64,000 nt of DNA from Rossellomorea pakistanensis (GTDB taxonomy: Bacteria > Bacillota > Bacilli > Bacillales > Bacillaceae_B): assembly GCF_016908495.1 (NCBI RefSeq), contig NZ_JAFBDZ010000004.1, forward strand, positions 248,001-312,000, read 5' to 3'. The first letter of the stretch is position 1; each line of letters opens with the position of its first letter. The position numbers and the translations under genes were made by a program. Positions 54,313 to 63,304 of the stretch are shown here, piece after piece. Below the pieces are notes generated by a model that saw nothing but the letters and a program-made list of their open reading frames with translations, had not been told where the DNA came from and ran no database searches.

Positions 54313-54942
54313 ATGAACATTTTTAATTTTGATAGTCGGGCTTACAGATTTCTCGAAAAGATAACGGATTTTCTTCTACTTAATATGCTATGGATCATTT
54401 TTTGTTTACCTATTTTTACTATATTCCCTGCTACAGCCGCAATGTTTGGCGTGGTAAGAAGTTGGTTAAGGAAAGAGGAACCAAGTCTCACAAGAATGTT
54501 TTTTAAATTTTTTAAAGATCATTTTAAGCAAGGCTTCATTTTGGGAATAATTTGGACTTGCCTAGGTGTTTTAATCTCTTTTAACATATTTGTAGGTTTT
54601 CAAATGGATGGTTCGCTTAAGAATGTTCTGTTGCCTACCTTAATATTCATTGGGGTATTATTCTTATTCACTTCAATCTATCTCTTTCCAATCATGGTGA
54701 ACTACAAAAATAATGGGATTGGGATTATAAAGAATTCATTTTTATTTTCGATTAGTCACCCCCTTACAACGATATTAGGAATATTAATGCTGACTGTTGT
54801 GGTCCTAGCTACCAGTGTTATCCCCCTCTCCTTTCTAGTATTATCGAGTATTGTTGCTTACTTCAATTATTATTTATGCAGCAAATCGTTTAGAAAAGTC
54901 GAAAGGCAAAAAAACATTAGCTTTAAAAAAGAGGTATCCTAA
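54313..54942 (+). CDS. yesL: YesL/DUF624-family membrane protein
   Basis: 209 residues, five or six transmembrane helices. The start FNFDSRAYRFLEKITDFLLLNMLW and FCLPIFTIFPATAAMFGVVR are typical of DUF624 (YesL), whose genes accompany sugar ABC importers for plant polysaccharide fragments. Here it faces the opposite way from the ABC/glycosidase operon to the right. Function unknown; probably linked to transport or sensing. Confidence 0.85.
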   Translation: MNIFNFDSRAYRFLEKITDFLLLNMLWIIFCLPIFTIFPATAAMFGVVRSWLRKEEPSLTRMFFKFFKDHFKQGFILGIIWTCLGVLISFNIFVGFQMDGSLKNVLLPTLIFIGVLFLFTSIYLFPIMVNYKNNGIGIIKNSFLFSISHPLTTILGILMLTVVVLATSVIPLSFLVLSSIVAYFNYYLCSKSFRKVERQKNISFKKEVS

Positions 54943-54971
54943 ATATAAACTAAAGGGAGAACGATAGGATC

Positions 54972-55019
54972 CCTCTTGTGTTAACAAGATAGGTCTTTCC
55001 CTATCTGCTGCACAAGAGG
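54972..55019. other. Two-tier inverted repeat after yesL
   Basis: The outer arms CCTCTTGTG (54972-54980) and CACAAGAGG (55011-55019) enclose the inner arms AGATAGG (54987-54993) and CCTATCT (55000-55006). No T run follows on either strand, so termination is uncertain. It lies between convergent yesL and pepF. Confidence 0.5.
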
Positions 55020-55144
55020 ATGATGCCTTATATTCATAACATATGATAAGGAATGTCTGAATTATGGGTTATTCTAATACAATTCGCCCATTTGAAATAG
55101 CTTTAGCTTTAAAATCATTAGCTTGAACCTGGAAATTATAAAAA

Positions 55145-56968
55145 TTAAAAGCTTTTCTCTAAATCGTCAACGATGGCCCCTACATAGGCGACTGTCTGAT
55201 CAAAAATGTCTGTGGTTGTCATATCTAGCCCCGCCATTTTAAATAGGTCGAGACCTTTCATGCTGCCACCCTTTTTAAGTACATTTGTCCATTGCCTCCC
55301 TATACTGACCCCTTCTGCTTTTATTCGTTGTGCGATGACCGTAGCTGCTGATATCCCAACTGAATAAGTAAAAGGATACAGACCCATATAATAATGGGGC
55401 TGTCTCATCCATGTTAATTTTGCCCCTTCCTCACTCTCAACGGTATCTCCCCAGAACCCTGATAAAATCTCTCCTTTTGTATCACTAATAATTGCGGTCG
55501 TTAATGGTTCGTTATTTTCAAACATTTTATAAAGCCTCCTCAATAACTCGGCCTCTAAAACATGAGTGACACAGTTGTGATGGTAGCTCATCATCAAATA
55601 CATATTTAACCAACGTTTTAGTCGTGGATCATCTCTATGTTCACGTAAATAGTGAACAACTAAATGCTCAACTAAGGTAGATGGTGATTCGACAAATAAC
55701 ATCGATTGAGAATTGTTAATGAATCGTTGATTTTGAGCGGAAAGTGTATAGTGTATGGTATGCCCGAGCTCATGACTTAACAGCAGCATGTCAAATAAGT
55801 TTCCACCCCACGGATAGAAAGAATACCCATGAACCCCATGAACTCCTCCACCAAATGCAATCATTCTTCGGCCCATGTTATCTCCTCTATACACCCATCT
55901 GTCGGTAAATGCTTTTTGCATTTGATTCTGATACTCAGACCCTAGTACCCCTACAGCCTCCGTGATAATTTCCCCAGCCTCCTTATAACTTATCGGTGGA
56001 TCAAAATTAGGATCTAAGGGCGCTTTCACATCGGAAAAAAGAAGTTTATCTAAGCCGAGCTGACTTTTTCTTAGACGCGCATATCTTTGCATGTGTGGGG
56101 AAAGCTTTTCTTGGAACGTATCTAGAATTTGTTCGAAAAACTCAGCTGTTATCCCATCTGTCGTATAAAAGTTATTTGAAGCTGGTGAAAATTGAAGGTG
56201 CATATCAAGGGCTGATGGAAATCCTCGTAATTTTGCTAAAGACACATTTTTACTAATTTCATTGGTTAAGGTTTTTGCGAGTCCATGTTGATACCTACTT
56301 AGTCCTTTCGTTAAGGATTTAAATGCATTTCTACGAAGGATGGTATCTGGAGAAGTTTCAATCTGGGTCATATACATGTGGAGAGAGACAGGTACTTCTT
56401 TTCCATTCCTATCTTTTACTGGATCAAACTTTAGGTCCGATGAAGTGATCGTTAGATAGATGGATTCAGGAGATTCTAAAGATTGTCCTAAAGCTGTCAA
56501 AGTTTCTTCCATATCTGGAGATAATGAATGCTGACGTGCTTCTTCAATTCTTTGTAAGAATCGATCATAATCATGGAGATCCTTTTCATCATCCATGTAT
56601 CGTGTCATAACTTCGTTCGGTATTTGGGTTAATTCATTAACAAGTTTCGTCGATACCTTATTCCCTTTAGCCACTAATAATTGAGATCTCCCCATCCGAT
56701 TCTGGTTTACAGAATCGGATTCATCCTCCGAGTATTTGAACATCGCATAGCTGGAGATCTGGTGAAGTCTTTCCATTAAAGAATCGTATGTTCGCAAATA
56801 ATGAAGGATTTTAAGCGGACTTGATAAGGAAATCTTCTCATTCAATAATTCATCTAATTCCCGTTCGGTGGCGAAGTACGATTTTTCCCATTCCCTATCA
56901 GAAGAAAAAATATCTGCTAGATTCCAAGTTTCTTCATTAGGTACTTCTTTACGTGTAATAAGAGTCAT
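55145..56968 (-). CDS. pepF: Oligoendopeptidase F (M3 family)
   Basis: 607 residues from the ATG at 56968 (AAAGGTGA, 8 nt spacing; an ATG nine codons earlier overlaps the site region). The zinc motif SHELGHTIH and the downstream third ligand in FVESPSTLVEHLV mark the M3 family; the N-terminal EETWNLADIFSSDREWEKSY is typical of PepF. It is a cytoplasmic enzyme that cleaves peptides of about 7-17 residues. It lies downstream of the glycosidase operon but behind that operon's terminator. Confidence 0.9.
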   Translation of the reverse strand: MTLITRKEVPNEETWNLADIFSSDREWEKSYFATERELDELLNEKISLSSPLKILHYLRTYDSLMERLHQISSYAMFKYSEDESDSVNQNRMGRSQLLVAKGNKVSTKLVNELTQIPNEVMTRYMDDEKDLHDYDRFLQRIEEARQHSLSPDMEETLTALGQSLESPESIYLTITSSDLKFDPVKDRNGKEVPVSLHMYMTQIETSPDTILRRNAFKSLTKGLSRYQHGLAKTLTNEISKNVSLAKLRGFPSALDMHLQFSPASNNFYTTDGITAEFFEQILDTFQEKLSPHMQRYARLRKSQLGLDKLLFSDVKAPLDPNFDPPISYKEAGEIITEAVGVLGSEYQNQMQKAFTDRWVYRGDNMGRRMIAFGGGVHGVHGYSFYPWGGNLFDMLLLSHELGHTIHYTLSAQNQRFINNSQSMLFVESPSTLVEHLVVHYLREHRDDPRLKRWLNMYLMMSYHHNCVTHVLEAELLRRLYKMFENNEPLTTAIISDTKGEILSGFWGDTVESEEGAKLTWMRQPHYYMGLYPFTYSVGISAATVIAQRIKAEGVSIGRQWTNVLKKGGSMKGLDLFKMAGLDMTTTDIFDQTVAYVGAIVDDLEKSF

Positions 56969-57024
56969 ATTTTTAAATTCACCTTTCCTTTTCATTTTTT
57001 CTCATGCTAGTAGCTTAAAAGCCA

Positions 57025-57056
57025 AGAAAAAACGACCTTAGAGGAAAAAGGCCGTT
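57025..57056 (-). terminator. Terminator of the ABC/glycosidase operon
   Basis: AACGACCTT (57031-57039) pairs with AAGGCCGTT (57048-57056), one mismatch; on the minus strand it is followed by T6 (57030-57025 region). Confidence 0.78.
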
Positions 57057-57102
57057 CTATTTTATTTTTATAGAAGGTCATTATCGATCAGGTACAATAA
57101 CT

Positions 57103-59424
57103 TTAGGACCCTACACCTAACTGTATATATTGTTCCTTATTTACCATCCTCAATCCGAAGACCCTTCGGACTCTACGACCCGGTTGGGCTTTAAACATAA
57201 CCGTCACTTTCTCTTTCCCATCAATCATTTCCGTTGGAAGAACATAGTTTACGTTATAAAATTTATCTGTTTCATTAATGCCCTGTGTGGAATCTCTTAA
57301 TTTCTTCCCATCTAAAAGAATATCAAACTCGCATCCCGCTATTTCTTTAGCCTCCGTATAAGTAATGACCAGCATCATATCGGACTGAGGACTTTCTTTC
57401 ATGAGCGAAACTACATTTAAATCAACGGAGAACCAACCATCTGTTCCGGCCTGCCTGAAGGCACGGTTATTCATGGCACCAATACTTGTAATCTCCCCTT
57501 GAAAATGATGATCACGCTCCGGCTGCATCTCTCCAAGCTGAACAAAATCAGTTGTACACTCATCTAATATTCTGATTTTTTCACGGGCTTTATGATAGTC
57601 ATTTTCTGCCTCTGCCCACTTCTCTTCCGTAAATATATCCCAATAGACTGAATACATTTTATGATGCATTCGGTAGAACGGATAAAGTTCGAGATCCCTA
57701 GGATACCCGGTATCAACCGTACGGAATGTATTTCGTTTTCCTTCCACAGGCTGTAACCATTCTGTCAGTGTTTTATCCCTTGGTATCATAACAGGTGTGT
57801 ATAAATAACTCTTTGCATTTGGATCCTCAAGCGGTCCTAATTCTCCTGCTAGAACTAATGGCCCGTACATAACAGCCACTCGATTCGGATTGTCCGGCAT
57901 ACTCTCAAGCCTTAGTGTGAATGGAATGGTGACTTCCACTTGATCACCTTCTTCCCAGTTTCGAGAGATTTCCACAAAGCTCCCCGGAGTAGCATCAATC
58001 TGGTGAATCCCCCCATTCACCTTCACTTGGATGCCATTTTCCGCCCAGATTGGGTAACGAATACACATGGTAAATGTTACAGGAGTCTCAGACTCTACTT
58101 GGAGAGTAATGTGATCAGATTCTGGATAGTCTGTTTCTTGTGTTAGTGTAATCCCTTTATCCTTCCAATGGAGCGATGATGGAATATATTGATTCACATA
58201 AAGTTTTTCGTCATTATGAAAATAAATACTGTTTCCATAACTAGCGTGATTCTCCATTCCCGTACCGACACAACAAGTAAAGTGATCAAATTTATTGTTA
58301 TAATTTTTATGTCCACCCATTGCTAGCGACACAAAATAACAGACCCCACCTTCAAGTGGATCCTGTGAGGCCAAAATGTGATTATAAAGGGCTCGTTCGT
58401 AATAATCGGCTTCTTTAGCCGATGCATTCCACTGAAATAAATGCCTTGTCAGTTTTAGCATATTATAAGTATTACAAGTCTCTGTCGTATGGGGACCAAG
58501 CCGATCTGTCAGCATGCCCGGTTCTCCAAAATATTCTCCAAAACTATTCCCGCCAGTGACATAGGAATGACGATGAACAACACGTTCCCAGAAAAATTCA
58601 GTAGTTGTTTTCCGTTTCTCATCATTCGTCAGCTCATATTCCCGAGCCAATCCAATCAATTTAGGAATTTGCGTATTTGCGTGTTTTCCAGGCAAACTAT
58701 CCTCATGTACTGCAAGCGGATCCAAAACAAGCTTATGCCAAAACCGTTCAGCGAGCTTTAGATATTTCATATCGCCTGTATCTCCATACAGATCAGCTAA
58801 TACTTCATTCATACCTCCGAATTCGCATATCATCATTTCTTCCATTTGGTCGTTACTTAGTTTTGCAAAAATACCATCCAGCCGATCTGCTAGTTTAATA
58901 GCTATAGTTATCGATTTCTTATTTCCTGTAAGATGCATGGCATCACGAAGACCGGCAAGCAGCTTATGTATCGTATATAAAGGTGCCCACCCTCCGTTCA
59001 GGTCAAAACCTTTAGACCTAACATCACCATTCGCGACTTCAAGGAATAGTTCTTTTCCACGTGGAATCCCGGAGACATATCCATCACCATGTTCCTCCTG
59101 GCAAATTTCCAGTTCGTCTATTATATAATCCACTCTTTCCCTAAAACATGGGTCGTCTAGTGATGCAGATAGCATAGAACATGCAGAAAGGTAATGGCCA
59201 AGCGTATGTCCTGATAAACTCATGGCCTCCCACCCTTCATATTGTGGAGCTTTTGGTTCAAGTCCAGCATACTCTCTAAATCTAGCAAGCAATCGATCCG
59301 GTTCAATTTGCAGTAAATATTCCTTGTTTAAATCCATCGCATGTTTAAAGGGTCCACCTAAAATGGAGACATCCTTCAAATCAAAAGGCTTTGCATTCGT
59401 TTCAACTTTTAGGTCAATGGCCAT
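57103..59424 (-). CDS. DUF1680 glycosidase, GH127/GH146-type beta-L-arabinofuranosidase
   Basis: 773 residues. An alpha/alpha barrel with SLSGHTLGHYLSACSML, GGWAPLYTIHKLLAGL, the Glu-x-Cys element HTTETCNTYNM and HFTCCVGTGMENH; Glu and the Cys cluster form the zinc-bound Cys-nucleophile site of these enzymes. A C-terminal beta domain of about 150 residues (DUF4986-like) ends the protein. The length fits GH146 better than GH127. No signal peptide, so it acts on imported oligosaccharides. It follows the second glycosidase gene by 24 bp in the ABC operon. Confidence 0.83.
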   Translation of the reverse strand: MAIDLKVETNAKPFDLKDVSILGGPFKHAMDLNKEYLLQIEPDRLLARFREYAGLEPKAPQYEGWEAMSLSGHTLGHYLSACSMLSASLDDPCFRERVDYIIDELEICQEEHGDGYVSGIPRGKELFLEVANGDVRSKGFDLNGGWAPLYTIHKLLAGLRDAMHLTGNKKSITIAIKLADRLDGIFAKLSNDQMEEMMICEFGGMNEVLADLYGDTGDMKYLKLAERFWHKLVLDPLAVHEDSLPGKHANTQIPKLIGLAREYELTNDEKRKTTTEFFWERVVHRHSYVTGGNSFGEYFGEPGMLTDRLGPHTTETCNTYNMLKLTRHLFQWNASAKEADYYERALYNHILASQDPLEGGVCYFVSLAMGGHKNYNNKFDHFTCCVGTGMENHASYGNSIYFHNDEKLYVNQYIPSSLHWKDKGITLTQETDYPESDHITLQVESETPVTFTMCIRYPIWAENGIQVKVNGGIHQIDATPGSFVEISRNWEEGDQVEVTIPFTLRLESMPDNPNRVAVMYGPLVLAGELGPLEDPNAKSYLYTPVMIPRDKTLTEWLQPVEGKRNTFRTVDTGYPRDLELYPFYRMHHKMYSVYWDIFTEEKWAEAENDYHKAREKIRILDECTTDFVQLGEMQPERDHHFQGEITSIGAMNNRAFRQAGTDGWFSVDLNVVSLMKESPQSDMMLVITYTEAKEIAGCEFDILLDGKKLRDSTQGINETDKFYNVNYVLPTEMIDGKEKVTVMFKAQPGRRVRRVFGLRMVNKEQYIQLGVGS

Positions 59425-59448
59425 ATTAATCTCCTCTCATTTCTTTTA

Positions 59449-61357
59449 TTATTGGTTCCCTTCAGGTATCCAAACTCTCATTTGGCCAGGCTCGCGATTA
59501 TCCCACGCATAGTAGGGGATTGCGATGATTTGAAAGGGCTGACTTTTTACTTTTTCCGTCCAATAAAGTCTATTCCCCCAGTCTGTGTAACCAACAACTT
59601 CTGCATCCCCCGTAATTTTTATGACACCGCCAAGAAGCGTTTCATCATAAATAGTTGTAAGATTTCCATCTTTAGAAAGAGAGATTTTATGCAGGGATTC
59701 AACATTATCTACAGATTCTAAACAATAAATTAATGGTCCTCTTTGAAGGGCTACATCATTTACGTTTTGTCTTACATTAGGGTGAGAATAGACCCTTTCA
59801 ACAGGCATAAATAAATCTAGTTCTACTGTATCTCCATTCTTCCATTCGCGTTCCATTCGAACATATCCTTTTTCAAGAATGCCGGTCATTTCTATCTCTT
59901 GATTATTTACCTTAAGCTGTGCTTCTTTGCACCATTCAGGAATTCTTAGTTTTACACCAAATACATCTGGTTTCTCTAAATCAATATGGAGGGTTACTTT
60001 TCCTTTCCAAGGATATTCCGTTTTTTGTTTCAATTTAATTTGTTGTCCATGTAAATCAAACTTCGCTTCTCCTTGGATATATAGATGAACAATTAGATCA
60101 TCCATGCTTTGAGAATAAATATAACCACCTAAAGAAGCTAGTAATCTGGCAATGTTGGGCGGACAGCAAGCACAACCAAACCACTCTTTCCGGTGACGGT
60201 CACCCAAACTAGCTAAAGGATTGGCGTAGAAGAATTTTTCCCCGTCCAAGGAAACACCGCTTATGACACCATTATAAAGAGCGCGTTCCATGGCATCTGC
60301 ATATTTTCCATCACATTCCAGCTGAAGCATTCTTTGGTTCCAAAAAAACTAATCCAATGGCTGCACAAGTCTCTGCATATGATGTTTCATTCGGGAGGTC
60401 ATAATCGTAGGTAAACCCTTCATTTTTACCAGTTGATCCAATTCCACCTGTTATAAACATATTCTTCGTATGAAGATGACCCCATAATCGTTCACATGCC
60501 TTTAAGAGGGATTCATCTCCAATTTCCCCAGCAAGATCAGCCATTGCCGAATACATATACATGGCGCGTACAGAATGTCCTACCACTTTGCTTTGTTCTC
60601 TTACTGGTTTATGGGATTGGTTATACTCTTTTAAATTGTCCAGGTGATTCATAAAATCATGAAAAAATCCTGTTTTGACTTCTTTTTCAAGGATAAAATA
60701 GTGTGGTTCACGCCCGCGTTCATCTATAAAGTATTGGCTCAATTCTAAGTACCGTTTTACACCGGTAACCCGATACAATTTAACAAGTGCTAGCTCAATT
60801 TCTTGGTGACCACAATATCCTCTCTTCTTTCCTTCTTCGATGCCAAAAACTGAATCAATATGATCTGCATACCGAAGAACAACATCGAGAAGGGTTCGTT
60901 TTTTCGTTGCTTCGAAATGCGCAACCCCTGCTTCAATTAAATGTCCGGCACAGTATAATTCATGGGCATCCCTCAAGTCTGTCCAACGTTCTCCAGGCTT
61001 AACGACCGTAAAGTAAATGTTAAGATAACCGTCTGGATGTTGAGCGGAAGCTATCAAAGAGATCACATCGTCTACCAATTTTTCTAGTTCTGGATCAGGA
61101 TGGGTGGCAAGACTGTAGCTCGCTGCCTCAATCCACTTGGCTACATCAGAGTCCCAAAAGATATGAGGTTCATAATCCATTCCATGTTTCCAAGTAAGAT
61201 TAAACGCATCAATTCGTCCTGTTTCTTTACATTGTACATATTGATGGGGAATCGTTTGTTCACGATTCACTTGAATTCGAGGTGACCAAAAGGCATCATC
61301 AATCACAACATTCGTAAATGATAACGGTTTCAACTTTTTTTGTTGTAGTACATTCAT
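59449..61357 (-). pseudogene. GH127 beta-L-arabinofuranosidase, single frameshift
   Basis: Two frames form one 636-residue HypBA1-like enzyme. Part 1 (61357-60311) starts with AGGAGA-spaced ATG and reads SFTNVVIDDAFWSPRIQ to YAETCAAIGLVF. Part 2 (to 59449) continues NQRMLQLECDGKYADAMERA and FGCACCPPNIARLLASLGG. The shift is one extra base in a seven-A run (60342-60348, plus strand); six would restore VFWNQRML. It separates the E-x-C from the CxCC half of the zinc/nucleophile site, so the product would be inactive. Either a real mutation, a switchable tract, or a sequencing error. Confidence 0.87.
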
Positions 61358-61428
61358 TTGTCTTATCTCCTTTCTAATTATAATAAGCTAGTCTCAGTAC
61401 AAACCTAAGGGGAGTTATGTTTGTAGAG

Positions 61429-62259
61429 CTACCCCTTAATACCCGTTAGACTAATCCCTTCAATAAAATGACGCTGTCCGATAAAGAAGATAATAATAGC
61501 AGGAATGACCATGATTGCAGAAGCTGCCATCATAAGATGCCAATCGGAAGCGTACGATCCTTTTAACTGCAACAGACCAAGTGCTAACGTATACTTAGAT
61601 TCATCATTTAAGAAGATCAAGGGTCCAAAAAAGTCATTCCATACCCCCATAAAGGTAAAGAAAGCAACGACTAAAATCGGAGGCTTTACTAATGGCAACA
61701 TGATTTTCGTGAATATTTGAAAATGACTTGCTCCATCAATTAAGGCAGATTCATCAAGTTCTCGAGGGATGTTCATGAAAAACTGACGCATTAAAAAGAT
61801 AAAGAAGCCTCCACCACCGAAAAAGGCGGGGATAATTAATGGCCAAAATGTGTTTATGGCATTTAGCTCTGACCACATTAGAAATGTAGGAATAAGCGTT
61901 ACAGCACTTGGAAGCATCATCGTAGCGATAATGAGTCCAAACCATATATTCTTTCCAGGAAATCGTAGCCTGGCAAAACCATATCCGCACATACAACAGG
62001 TAATAATAGTCCCTAAAATGACAGGAACCAAAATAATGAGGGTGTTTTTAAAGTATTGGAAAAAGTCAATGATCGAAAATATTTCTATATAGTTGGACCA
62101 TTGGATCTCTTCAGGAAAAATTTTTGGTGGAAACTCGAATATTTCCGCCGAAGTCATTAAAGAACTACGAACAAGCCATATAAAGGGAACTAAGCTAATA
62201 ATCGCTCCTACTATTAAGATAAAAAACGAAATGGTTCTTTTAACAGTTCCTATAGTCAA
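61429..62259 (-). CDS. Sugar ABC transporter permease, MalG/AraQ type
   Basis: 276 residues from a TTG start with GGGGGAGG upstream, 1 bp after the preceding permease stop. Six transmembrane helices. The cytoplasmic EAA loop ELDESALIDGASHFQIF contacts the ATPase, and the C-terminus FIGQRHFIEGISLTGIKG is typical of this family. It is the second permease of the importer; no ATPase gene is in the operon, so a shared MsmX-type ATPase is likely. Confidence 0.9.
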   Translation of the reverse strand: MTIGTVKRTISFFILIVGAIISLVPFIWLVRSSLMTSAEIFEFPPKIFPEEIQWSNYIEIFSIIDFFQYFKNTLIILVPVILGTIITCCMCGYGFARLRFPGKNIWFGLIIATMMLPSAVTLIPTFLMWSELNAINTFWPLIIPAFFGGGGFFIFLMRQFFMNIPRELDESALIDGASHFQIFTKIMLPLVKPPILVVAFFTFMGVWNDFFGPLIFLNDESKYTLALGLLQLKGSYASDWHLMMAASAIMVIPAIIIFFIGQRHFIEGISLTGIKG

Positions 62260-62260
62260 A

Positions 62261-63211
62261 TTACTTTCCTCCCCCGTAATGCACCCAGCTTTTCGATGAT
62301 TTAAAGATAAATAATGTGAAAATTAAGATAATGATAAACAAAATCCATGAGAGGGCACTTGCATATCCCATGTTATTCTTTTGAAACGCTTCACGGTATA
62401 TCAGAAAAACATAAAATAATGTACTATTATTCGGGCCACCTTCTGTCATAACATAGGCTTGGGTAAAGGCTTGAAAGGCTCCAATCAGCCCCATAACCAA
62501 ATTAAAGAAGATAACCGGTGATATCGATGGAACCGTGACAAATCTAAACTTGTGCCACCAATTCCCCCCATCAATTTCTACGGCCTCTAATAACTGCTTA
62601 GGGACATCTTGCAATCCTGCTAGGAAGATTAATGCTGTTCCACCGCAACTCCAAATGCTTAATAAGATTAATGAAGGAATTACAGTAGACTCATCATAAA
62701 TCCACATCAGCTTTGGAAGGCTAAAAAAATCTAATAGGCTATTTAGCAAGCCGAAATCAGGGTTAAATAACCACAGCCATAATATATTAGAGGCAACAGC
62801 CGGAACAATGACCGGCAAATAATACATGGTTCTAAAAAAGGATTGACCTTTGACGTTCATGTTCATAAGAATTGCTACTAATAATGCAGCGGCTAGGGTA
62901 AATACAGTACTTCCGATTGCAAAGTAAAAGGTAACAAAGAGCGATTTCTTAAAATTTAGATCGTTTTTAAAAATTTCAATGTAGTTTTCAAATCCTATCC
63001 AGTGAATGTCCCCAATAACCCTATAATCGGTAAAACTAAAATACAAGCTCGCAAGCATTGGTCCAATTGTCCAAATAAGTAATCCTAAAATAGCCGGAAG
63101 GGTAAAAAAATACCCCCAAAAGATCTCTTTGCGACGCAATTTATGGATCCCTTTCATTTTAACCGTTACATTCACACTATTATTTTCCAAGGGTATTTTT
63201 TCAGTATTCAT
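62261..63211 (-). CDS. Sugar ABC transporter permease, MalF/AraP type
   Basis: 316 residues, six transmembrane helices. It starts after a charged leader with RRKEIFWGYFFTLPAILGLL, and the EAA loop is QLLEAVEIDGGNWWHKFRFV. GGAGGG precedes the ATG. It lies 93 bp after the solute-binding protein gene, with a strong hairpin in that gap, and is coupled to the next permease gene. Confidence 0.9.
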   Translation of the reverse strand: MNTEKIPLENNSVNVTVKMKGIHKLRRKEIFWGYFFTLPAILGLLIWTIGPMLASLYFSFTDYRVIGDIHWIGFENYIEIFKNDLNFKKSLFVTFYFAIGSTVFTLAAALLVAILMNMNVKGQSFFRTMYYLPVIVPAVASNILWLWLFNPDFGLLNSLLDFFSLPKLMWIYDESTVIPSLILLSIWSCGGTALIFLAGLQDVPKQLLEAVEIDGGNWWHKFRFVTVPSISPVIFFNLVMGLIGAFQAFTQAYVMTEGGPNNSTLFYVFLIYREAFQKNNMGYASALSWILFIIILIFTLFIFKSSKSWVHYGGGK

Positions 63212-63247
63212 CCAATCCCTCCACGGTTAATTAACGTCATTCCATAG

Positions 63248-63283
63248 GGTTTATTACGAAGATTCTCACCTTCGTAATAAACC
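63248..63283 (-). other. Intercistronic hairpin between binding protein and permease genes
   Basis: GGTTTATTACGAAG (63248-63261) and CTTCGTAATAAACC (63270-63283) form a perfect 14-bp stem with an 8-nt loop. On the coding strand no T run follows, so it looks like an mRNA-stabilising or partial-attenuation element that raises binding protein over permease. Confidence 0.6.
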
Positions 63284-63304
63284 TTTTCAGCAATATCCAC
63301 TTTC

